In this document: positions 7,183 to 12,712 of the stretch, one piece after another | How positions within the stretch are numbered: the stretch's first letter is position 1 | How the letters are laid out: each line of letters begins with the position of its first letter | Assembly (NCBI GenBank): GCA_902472305.1 | Contig: CABRNK010000033.1 | Coordinates: 1-16,282 of the forward strand | DNA length: 16,282 bases | Direction of reading: 5' to 3' | Origin: Hominenteromicrobium sp900549945 | GTDB lineage: Bacteria; Bacillota; Clostridia; Oscillospirales; Acutalibacteraceae | Notes under the pieces: generated by a model | What the model was told of the DNA's origin: nothing | What the model saw: only the letters and a program-made list of their open reading frames with translations | Database searches by the model: none | Translations under genes and position numbers: made by a program

Positions 7183-8039
7183 CGGCGCACCTCACCTGAA
7201 ATCAAGTAGAGGTAGGCGTCCTCCAAAGACGGCTCCTCCGGTTGGGCGTACGCCGGCAGGGAATCGGCCACCGCCCGGCAGCGAACGCCCCGGCCGGTAT
7301 TGACCCGGGCCGTGATGTGCAGCCCCTGATCCCGGGCGGCCTCCCGCTCCCAAAAGCTCCCCACATGGCCCGCCGCGAGCTGGATCAGCTTTTCCGGCGT
7401 ACCGGCAAACAGGATCCTGCCGCCGTCGATGACGATGAGCTGGCCGCACACTGACTGCACGTCGTCGATGATATGTGTTGACAGCAGAACCAGCCGGTTT
7501 TCGGCGGTTTTGGAGAACAGATTGCGGAAATGGATCCGCTCCTCCGGGTCCAGCCCCACCGTCGGCTCATCGAAAATCAGGAGCGCAGGATCGCCGAGCA
7601 GCGCTTGCGCGATCCCGACGCGCTGGCGCTGCCCGCCGGACAGCGTGCGGATTTTCGCTTTCGCCTTTTCCTCCAGATTCACCGCGTGCACAGCCGTCTC
7701 GATTGCGGCCTTCGGCGCGCGCAGTCCCTTGAGCGCCGCCATGTAGTCCAAAAACTGCACCACCGTCAATTCGTCGAACAGTCCGAAATCCTGCGGCAGG
7801 TAGCCGAGGCTCGCCTTGAGCTGCCGCTCTGCCTTGTCCAGCGGGCAGCCGTCCACCCGAATGCTGCCGGATGTGGGCGTCAGCGCGGTCACGAGCAGCT
7901 TCATCAGGCTGGATTTTCCCGCTCCGTTCGGCCCCAGCAGGCCGATCAGGCTGGGCGCGCACAGCGAAAGATTCAGGTGCTGCAGCGCCTGCTTTCCATT
8001 TGGGTAGGTCAGGCATAAATCTTGAAGTTCAATTTGCAT
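7179..8039 (-). CDS. ABC transporter ATP-binding protein
   Basis: A 286-residue cytoplasmic ATPase with every motif intact: Walker A GPNGAGKS (36-43), Q-loop Q83 (YLPQDFG), signature LSGGQRQR (133-140), Walker B LLIFDEPTVGLDP (153-165) and H-loop H189 (LSTHI). It is closest in style to ABC-2 export ATPases, with a C-terminal extension of about 70 residues after the nucleotide-binding core. AAAGGA precedes the ATG at 8039. It is the first gene of the transporter operon; its TGA overlaps the ATG of the permease-peptidase. It lies 107 bases after the histidine kinase gene and has its own promoter region with the shared regulator box, so it can be expressed separately from the two-component genes. 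Confidence 0.95.
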   Translation of the reverse strand: MQIELQDLCLTYPNGKQALQHLNLSLCAPSLIGLLGPNGAGKSSLMKLLVTALTPTSGSIRVDGCPLDKAERQLKASLGYLPQDFGLFDELTVVQFLDYMAALKGLRAPKAAIETAVHAVNLEEKAKAKIRTLSGGQRQRVGIAQALLGDPALLIFDEPTVGLDPEERIHFRNLFSKTAENRLVLLSTHIIDDVQSVCGQLIVIDGGRILFAGTPEKLIQLAAGHVGSFWEREAARDQGLHITARVNTGRGVRCRAVADSLPAYAQPEEPSLEDAYLYLISGEVRR

Positions 8040-8073
8040 GATTCAGTATCCTTTCTGCTTGAATTGCAGTGTC

Positions 8074-8130
8074 AGGATACCGCCCGCATATGAAGCGCGC
8101 ATGGAGCGATTATGTGTTTTTCGTGGAGAA
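8074..8130 (-). promoter_or_regulatory. Activated promoter of the ABC operon with response-regulator box
   Basis: Minus strand: box TTCTCCACGAAAAA (8117-8130), a second partial copy CTCCATG (8100-8106) exactly 22 bp further on, then -10 TATCCT (8074-8079) without a recognisable -35. The same 14-mer stands upstream of the response-regulator gene (10332-10345). CTCCATG here and CTCCACG there begin at the same distance, 27 bp, before the -10. A dyad GTATCCT/AGGATAC (8046-8052 and 8074-8080) also covers the -10 and the ribosome binding site. Best reading: activation by the linked response regulator. Confidence 0.55.
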
Positions 8131-8146
8131 CGGCGCCCCGCTGCGT

Positions 8147-9646
8147 TTATAATTCCACGCCGCCGGCAAAGCGGATCACCGCGCGCACGCCCTCCGCCGT
8201 GTTCTCAATCGAGCAGCTGGCCCCGTGCCGCGCCGAAATCATCTGCACCAGATAAAGGCCGAGGCCGCTGCCGCCGGTCGCGCGGCTTCGGGAACATTCC
8301 CCGCGGTAAAACGCCTCAAAGAGATGGGGCTGCGCCGTCTCACTGATATGCGCCCCGGTGTTTTCCACCGTCAGCGCCGGCTGCCCTTCGAACAATCCGC
8401 ACCACACCCGGATTTCCGCTCCCTCCGCGGAATAGAGCGCGGCATTCGAAAGCAGATTGCCCGCGGCTCTGCCCAGCAGGGCCGGATCTCCGGAAACCGC
8501 GGCGCCCGGGGTCAGCGCAGCCGTCAGGCGCTGGCCCCGCTGCCTAAACAGCTCCTCATACAGGGCGAGCTGCCGCCGCAGAAGTTCGGCAAGTTCCACC
8601 GTCTCCGAACGAACCGCCGTCGCACCGGCCTCCATGCGGGAGATCTCCAGCATTTCGCGGATGAGGTTCTCCATGCGGCCCGTCACCTGCAAAGAGCGCA
8701 GCAGGTACTTGTCCCGGTCGCGATAGACGTCCACGCCCTCCAGCATCCCGGAAAGCTGCCCCTTCAGGATTGTGACCGGCGTTTTCAGTTCGTGAGAGGC
8801 GGCGGAGAAAAAGGCCGTCCGCTGGCGGTCCAGCTCCCGCTCCTGCTCCACCTCGCCCCGCAGGGCGCGGTTTGCACCCTCCAGCTCTGTCAGCGCGGCG
8901 GACAGCCGCCGGGAAAGTTCGTCCAAGCTGCGGCCCAGCGCGCCGATCTCATCCCGGCGCTTCTCCCGGCACACCCAGCCGAAATCGAGCTCCGCCATTC
9001 TGCCCGCAATGCCGCTGAGGCGGACGATCGGCCGCGTGATGCAGCGGGAATAGACGAGCGCGCACACAAGCGAAACGGCGGTCAGAACCAGCACAAGCCA
9101 CGGCGCCATCTGAAGCAGAGCGCGCACAGCCAGATTTTCCGCTTTCACCCGGGGCGTAACATAGAGAATACAGCGCTCCGTCTGATCTGCAAGCTGCACC
9201 TCGCAGGCGATCGTGTCCTGCTCGGAGAACGTAAAGGCCACCTCCTGCTCCCCGCCTATATCCGTGACCCACGTGACGCCGGTCTCCTCCGCGTCTGTAT
9301 CGTCCCGTGTCGTTTCTGCACTGTCCGCCACACTTCTCGGCGACAGCGCGAGCTTGGAGCCGGTATTAACAGCCTGCCCGTCCGCATCGAGCAGCGTCAC
9401 GTCCGCGCCGGCGGACCGAACGAACGCGTCCAGCAGCGGCCCGCTGTCCTTTAAATCCGTGTTTGAAAGCGCCTCCGCCAGATTTTTCGTAAGCCGCGTC
9501 AGATCCTCGTTGACCACAGCCGTGTAGGTGAGCGGCGTAGCCCATGCGATCAGCGCAAAGGTGGCGCCGACCGCAAAGAGCAGGATCGCGGCGGTAATCA
9601 GAAAAATGCGGATGGTCAGGCTTTCAGCGATCTTCCTTCGCAGCAC
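8147..9646 (-). CDS. Sensor histidine kinase
   Basis: A 499-residue membrane kinase. Transmembrane helices near 14-36 and 182-204 enclose an extracellular sensor domain of about 145 residues; a HAMP linker starts at TRPIVRL (204-210). The dimerisation domain carries the phospho-accepting H285 (SHELKTP) and the catalytic domain has the N-box NLLSNA (397-402), a G1-like ENTGAHI (428-434) with Asn where Asp is more usual, and G2 GGSGLGL (458-464). The proposed start is GTG 9646, which overlaps the response-regulator gene by 23 bases; the ribosome binding site there is weak, so the exact start is uncertain. It pairs with the upstream regulator and probably senses an envelope signal, perhaps a substrate or product of the transporter-peptidase (inference). 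Confidence 0.93.
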   Translation of the reverse strand: MLRRKIAESLTIRIFLITAAILLFAVGATFALIAWATPLTYTAVVNEDLTRLTKNLAEALSNTDLKDSGPLLDAFVRSAGADVTLLDADGQAVNTGSKLALSPRSVADSAETTRDDTDAEETGVTWVTDIGGEQEVAFTFSEQDTIACEVQLADQTERCILYVTPRVKAENLAVRALLQMAPWLVLVLTAVSLVCALVYSRCITRPIVRLSGIAGRMAELDFGWVCREKRRDEIGALGRSLDELSRRLSAALTELEGANRALRGEVEQERELDRQRTAFFSAASHELKTPVTILKGQLSGMLEGVDVYRDRDKYLLRSLQVTGRMENLIREMLEISRMEAGATAVRSETVELAELLRRQLALYEELFRQRGQRLTAALTPGAAVSGDPALLGRAAGNLLSNAALYSAEGAEIRVWCGLFEGQPALTVENTGAHISETAQPHLFEAFYRGECSRSRATGGSGLGLYLVQMISARHGASCSIENTAEGVRAVIRFAGGVEL

Positions 9647-10292
9647 GATAGCCCAGCCCCCTCACCGTTTCGATATAGTCGCGCCCGAGCTTGCGCCGCA
9701 GGTTTTTGATGTGGCTGTCCACCACCCGGTCATCCCCGTAGAAATCGTAGCCCCAAAGGCGCGAAAGCAGCATCTCCCGCGTAAACACGCGCCCGGGCAC
9801 GGCCAGAAGGGTGTGCAGCAAGTCGAATTCCCGCGCGGTCAGCTCCAGAGGGCGGCCGCTCAAAAGCGCCTCGCGCTCATCCAGCTTCAAAAGCACATCT
9901 CGGTACCGCACGCAGCTCTGCGCCGCCGCACTGCCGCTGCGGCGTAAAATCACCCGCAGCTTTTCCAGCAGGACCGGCATGGAAAAGGGCTTCGTCACAT
10001 AGTCGTCGATATTCAGGCCGAAGCCCCGAAGCTGCTCCTGTTCCCCGTCCAGTGCGGTTAGCATCAGGATGGGCACCGGAGACTGCTGGCGGATCAGCTC
10101 GCAGACGCCGAAGCCGTCGATCTTCGGCAGCATGAGATCCAGCAGGATCAGGTCAAAGGTCTGCTGCGCAAACAGGCTCAGCGCCTCCACGCCGTCTCCG
10201 GCCACAGCCGTTCTATACCCGGCATCCCGCAGGTAAGCCCGCAGCAATTCTTGAATATCCGGCTCATCCTCTACAATTAAAATATTCTTCAT
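9624..10292 (-). CDS. OmpR/PhoB-family response regulator
   Basis: A 222-residue regulator. The receiver domain (1-115) has the acidic pair E8/D9, phospho-accepting D52 (LLDLMLP), T79 and K101 (KPF). The C-terminal winged helix (about 125-220) shows ELTAREFDLLHTLL, the recognition-helix region DDRVVDSHIKNLRRKL, and the closing RGLGYR hairpin, all typical of the OmpR/PhoB family. The ATG at 10292 is preferred over an in-frame TTG six bases upstream because GGGTGA is correctly spaced from the ATG. It is first in the two-component operon and overlaps the kinase gene. It is the likely binder of the 14-bp box found in front of itself and of the ABC operon. Confidence 0.95.
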   Translation of the reverse strand: MKNILIVEDEPDIQELLRAYLRDAGYRTAVAGDGVEALSLFAQQTFDLILLDLMLPKIDGFGVCELIRQQSPVPILMLTALDGEQEQLRGFGLNIDDYVTKPFSMPVLLEKLRVILRRSGSAAAQSCVRYRDVLLKLDEREALLSGRPLELTAREFDLLHTLLAVPGRVFTREMLLSRLWGYDFYGDDRVVDSHIKNLRRKLGRDYIETVRGLGYRAAKEDR

Positions 10293-10310
10293 AAGCAATC
10301 ACCCGCGCGG

Positions 10311-10345
10311 AGTATACCACGGGATTGTGAATTTTTCGTGGAGAA
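10311..10345 (-). promoter_or_regulatory. Promoter of the two-component operon with the same 14-bp box
   Basis: Minus strand: TTCTCCACGAAAAA (10332-10345), 15 bp, then TATACT (10311-10316) preceded by TGG, an extended -10. The box occupies the -35 position, where no consensus hexamer exists (CGAAAA), which fits an activator-dependent, autoregulated promoter. A 9-bp direct repeat TGTGAATTT (plus strand 10326-10334 and 10360-10368) overlaps and flanks the box. Confidence 0.6.
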
Positions 10346-10422
10346 ACGCCGCATCTGCATGTGAATTTACGCCTGAATATAAACAAGGCTGCGTTCAGCA
10401 GCGCCGCTCTCGCACCATAAAG

Positions 10423-10446
10423 AAAAGGACCGGCACAAGCCGGCCC
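10423..10446 (-). terminator. Intrinsic terminator after the 86-residue gene
   Basis: On the minus strand GGGCCGGC-UUGU-GCCGGUCC forms an 8-bp stem (one G-U pair) with a 4-base loop, followed by UUUUCUUU. It lies 20 bases after the stop codon at 10467. It insulates the two-component promoter from the small genes upstream. Confidence 0.88.
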
Positions 10447-10466
10447 CTCCTCCATATGTATGGCGG

Positions 10467-10727
10467 TCACTGCGAAAGCAAATGCAGAGAGGATTCGAGC
10501 AGCGTCAGCTCTCCGTCGCTGTCCTTCGCGAAGAGATTGTCCTCAAAATAAAAGAAGCAGCGCAGCCTGCCGGACGAGATATCCGGCACAAGGTAAAAAA
10601 GGTGGCTTCTGAGCTGCCTTTCGTCCTCATATACGTCCAGATCTGCAAAGGGAATGCCCGGGATCTTATCCGGAATCGATGTTCCTGCCCACAGGGCATA
10701 GGTTTGCAGAACGTCACAGTTTTCCAT
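10467..10727 (-). CDS. Hypothetical 86-residue acidic protein
   Basis: An 86-residue protein starting MENCDVLQTYALWAGTSIPD, strongly acidic, with no signal peptide, membrane helix or motif I recognise. It has an aromatic stretch (CFFYFEDNLF near 57-66). Reality is supported by the AAGGAAGG ribosome binding site before the ATG at 10727, an intrinsic terminator right after the stop, and base composition like its neighbours. It starts 4 bases after the stop of the small gene at 10732-10975, so the two form one operon. It is probably cytoplasmic; no function can be assigned. Confidence 0.7.
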   Translation of the reverse strand: MENCDVLQTYALWAGTSIPDKIPGIPFADLDVYEDERQLRSHLFYLVPDISSGRLRCFFYFEDNLFAKDSDGELTLLESSLHLLSQ

Positions 10728-10731
10728 AAAA

Positions 10732-10975
10732 CTATTCCCTTCCTTCCGAAATGTATGCGGCGATCCGCGGATTCTCAGGGCTGCGCGCGAGACAGCCCGC
10801 GATGGCGTACAAACTCGGCACGGATATACCGGCGCCTATGCCGCACCGGATTCCGGTCTGGCGCCCCACATGCCGGCACCGTTCTGCGGCCCTTACGCTG
10901 GCCGCGCACACAGACGCCCGAGCGCACCTGCGCGGCGCCGAAACGCCCCGCCGCTTCTATTCCGTTCATTCTCAT
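10732..10975 (-). pseudogene. Small gene of unknown function, apparently frameshifted
   Basis: An excellent ribosome binding site GGAGGTGA (10981-10988) precedes ATG 10975, giving MRMNGIEAAGRFGAAQVRSG before the frame turns Arg-rich and stops at 10775. The +1 frame supplies a credible C-terminus, RCGIGAGISVPSLYAIAGC then LARSPENPRIAAYISEGRE, ending with TAG at 10732-10734, four bases before the next gene. The start-to-stop length is one base more than a multiple of three, so a single extra base explains it. Candidate sites are the G runs (GCGGCGGGGC near 10945, or GTGGGGC near 10868) or the TGTGTG repeat near 10910. Repaired, the protein would have about 80 residues with several cysteines. 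I do not recognise the family. Sequencing error, true decay or programmed shift cannot be separated here. Confidence 0.45.
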
Positions 10976-11009
10976 TGGAATCACCTCCCCCCACACCTTT
11001 AGCATAAGA

Positions 11010-11062
11010 GGAAATGCACTTCCCGAAAAGGAATTTTATTTCCAAAATTCGGAATAAATCAA
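11010..11062 (-). promoter_or_regulatory. Promoter inside a phased GGAA/TTCC array
   Basis: Minus-strand TTGATT (11057-11062), 18 bp, TAAAAT (11033-11038) forms a promoter for the two small genes. Plus-strand tetramers alternate through and beyond it: GGAA 11010, TTCC 11020, GGAA 11030, TTCC 11040, GGAA 11051, almost exactly one DNA turn apart. They make two GGAA-N6-TTCC dyads whose centres are 20 bp apart, as expected for adjacent repressor dimers on one helix face. Confidence 0.5.
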
Positions 11063-11195
11063 AATAAATGCAGCCTACAATCTACGGATATATAAACATT
11101 ACCCCGCCAAATTCTCCGACATATATGGAGAAAAAGCGCCCGGTAAGCATCGGCGTGCAGGACTGCCCCGCCGCCCCCTTTCGGCTAAAGCGCAA

Positions 11196-11244
11196 GAGCC
11201 CGCAAGGACGCAGGAACGCTGCGCCTTTGCGGGCTCGCTTTTTT
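11196..11244. terminator. Long hairpin terminator downstream of queA, strongest rightward
   Basis: A perfect 10-bp stem (GAGCCCGCAA 11196-11205 with 11227-11236) encloses an inner CGCAG/CTGCG stem. The U-run is on the plus strand (six T, 11239-11244), so it best ends rightward transcription, though no rightward gene is seen before it. It lies about 20 bases after the queA stop; on the minus strand the stem is followed by only UUGCGCUUU. It probably works in both directions. The 11063-11195 stretch holds nothing I can support. Confidence 0.7.
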
Positions 11245-11257
11245 ATCTCATATTTTC

Positions 11258-12298
11258 TCACCCAATGTACATGGCATCACCGAAGCTGAAGAAGCGGTAG
11301 CGCTCTTTCACGGCGGTATTGTAGGCATTCAGAATATTTTCGCGCCCGGCAAGCGCGGAAACGAGCATAATCAGCGTGCTTTCCGGCAGATGGAAATTCG
11401 TGATCAGCGCGTCGAGCCCGCGGAACTGATAACCCGGATAGATGAAAATATCGGTCCAGCCGTCGTCCTCTCGGATCTCCCCGCACTTTGCGGCGACAGA
11501 CTCGATCGTGCGGCAGCTCGTCGTGCCGACCGCTACCACCTTGCCGCCGCGCCTTTTGGCTGCGTTGATCGCATCGGCCGTCTCCTTCGGCATCCAGTAG
11601 TGCTCCGCATGCATCTTGTGCTCCTGAATTTTCTCCACGCTGACCGGCCGGAAGGTACCGAGGCCGACGTGCAGCGTGACGAACGCGATCTCCACGCCCT
11701 TTGCTCGGATCTTCTCGAGCAGCGCCGGCGTGAAATGCAGGCCGGCCGTCGGCGCGGCGGCGGAGCCCTCCTCTTTCGAGTACACCGTCTGGTAGCGCTC
11801 CTTGTCCGCGAGCTTTTCCTTGATATAGGGCGGCAGCGGCATCTGCCCGATCTTATCGAGCTCTGCGAAAAAATTGCCGGCACAGTCAAAGCGGAGCATC
11901 CGGTTGCCGTCCGGCTTGACCTCCACGACCTCGCAGGTCATCGCGCTGCCCGCAAAGGTGAAAACAGCGCCGGTCTTTGCGCGCTTGCCGGGGCCTGCGA
12001 GCGCTTCCCACACATTGTTCCCGCAGTTTTTAAGCAGCAGGAACTCCACGTGCGCGCCCGTATCCCTCTTGACGCCGTAAATGCGCGCCGGCAGCACGCG
12101 GGAATTGTTGAGCACGAGACAGTCGCCGGGGTTCAGGTAATCGACAATATCGCAAAAATGCCGGTGCTCCAAAGCACCGGTCTCTTTGTTGAGCACCATC
12201 AGGCGCGAGGCGTCCCGCGGCTCGATCGGCGTCTGGGCGATCAGCTCCTGCGGCAGGTAAAAGTCAAAATCTTTCGTCTGTAAGGTTTCCGTTGTCAA
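11258..12298 (-). CDS. queA: S-adenosylmethionine:tRNA ribosyltransferase-isomerase
   Basis: A 346-residue enzyme of normal length. It transfers and isomerises the ribosyl group of S-adenosylmethionine onto 7-aminomethyl-7-deazaguanine in tRNA, giving epoxyqueuosine, the penultimate step of queuosine synthesis. Conserved QueA motifs in order: FDFYLPQELIAQTP (11-24), LVLNNSRVLPAR (61-72), GQMPLPPYI (151-159), APTAGLHFT (182-190), LHVGLGTFRPV (209-219) and ITNFHLPESTL (299-309). I place the start at TTG 12298, which gives the usual N-terminus; the Shine-Dalgarno there is weak (GGA nine bases upstream) and upstream in-frame sequence runs into the divergent riboswitch, so it is rejected. It stands alone, divergent from the lysine operon; no good minus-strand promoter is evident. 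Confidence 0.95.
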   Translation of the reverse strand: MTTETLQTKDFDFYLPQELIAQTPIEPRDASRLMVLNKETGALEHRHFCDIVDYLNPGDCLVLNNSRVLPARIYGVKRDTGAHVEFLLLKNCGNNVWEALAGPGKRAKTGAVFTFAGSAMTCEVVEVKPDGNRMLRFDCAGNFFAELDKIGQMPLPPYIKEKLADKERYQTVYSKEEGSAAAPTAGLHFTPALLEKIRAKGVEIAFVTLHVGLGTFRPVSVEKIQEHKMHAEHYWMPKETADAINAAKRRGGKVVAVGTTSCRTIESVAAKCGEIREDDGWTDIFIYPGYQFRGLDALITNFHLPESTLIMLVSALAGRENILNAYNTAVKERYRFFSFGDAMYIG

Positions 12299-12359
12299 AT
12301 TTCTCAGTCCAATCTGTAAGAATAGCCGCAAATCCCCGGAAGAAATTTCGTCAAATAAA

Positions 12360-12388
12360 TTGACAACAATCTCTATTCCATGTATTAT
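12360..12388 (+). promoter_or_regulatory. Promoter of the lysine operon
   Basis: TTGACA (12360-12365), 17 bp, TATTAT (12383-12388). A TATAAT three bases further on would leave a 20-bp spacer and is less likely. Transcription would start near 12395, right at the 5' end of the riboswitch aptamer. The -35 is half of a GTCAA-N5-TTGAC dyad (12350-12364). Confidence 0.8.
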
Positions 12389-12393
12389 AATAA

Positions 12394-12563
12394 GGATAGA
12401 GGCGCGGTTTGTATGAATACCGTCGGCCCGGCTGCCATGAGCCGATGGGCCGTGCGGGAAAGGACACACCGCCGAAGGTTCCGGCGATCGTGGCGCGCGG
12501 GGATCTGGTTGCTGCGGCGAATAGCCCTGCAACTGTCATCTGCTTTGTGATGGAGTGCTATCG
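12394..12563 (+). promoter_or_regulatory. Lysine riboswitch (L-box) aptamer
   Basis: The leader carries the ordered conserved blocks of the L-box: GATAGAGGCGCG (12395-12406), a GAATACCG block (12415-12422), GGGAAAGG followed by CCGCCGAAGG, then GCGAATAGCCCTGC and ACTGTCA near the 3' end. The closing helix P1 pairs GATAG (12395-12399) with CTATC (12558-12562). It stands between the promoter and a terminator in front of asd-dapA-dapB, exactly the genes L-boxes control. Lysine binding should stabilise P1 and favour termination. No protein-coding gene is needed to explain 12299-12712. Confidence 0.92.
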
Positions 12564-12613
12564 GTGTTTTCCCGAAACGGAAGGCCCGCGCATATCTATT
12601 ATATTGTATGGAT

Positions 12614-12638
12614 GACCGGATTTCAACCGGTTTTTTTT
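12614..12638 (+). terminator. Riboswitch-controlled terminator
   Basis: GACCGG (12614-12619) pairs with CCGGTT (12627-12632; one G-U) around a 7-base loop and is followed by a T-run to 12638. The stem is short, so its strength may depend on context. The 3' side of P1 plus following bases (CTATCGGT, 12558-12565) can pair, with one bulge, to ACCGGAT (12615-12621), providing an antiterminator when lysine is absent; this pairing is my inference. Confidence 0.75.
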
Positions 12639-12682
12639 CGCTCAAAAATCAAACGAGCGGCAATTTCTGTTTTGGAAAGGAT

Positions 12683-12700
12683 GACCTGCACACACAGGTC
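12683..12700 (+). promoter_or_regulatory. Small hairpin next to the asd ribosome binding site
   Basis: A perfect 6-bp hairpin GACCTG-cacaca-CAGGTC ends one base before the GGGTGA that serves as asd ribosome binding site. It could modulate translation or protect the leader RNA. An 11-codon open frame (12681-12716) runs through it and overlaps the asd start as ATGA. Confidence 0.45.
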
Positions 12701-12712
12701 GGGTGAAAAACA

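Noticed and set aside
11068..11289. 73-codon plus-strand frame before and across the queA terminator
   Set aside because: It runs through the hairpin terminator and into the queA stop region, with no ribosome binding site or recognisable protein features.
12384..12389. TATAAT on the minus strand as a queA promoter
   Set aside because: No acceptable -35 lies 16-18 bp upstream; the sequence is explained as part of the lysine operon's -10 region.
12385..12645. Open frames on both strands between queA and asd
   Set aside because: The sequence is fully explained by the lysine riboswitch and its expression platform; none of the frames has a ribosome binding site.
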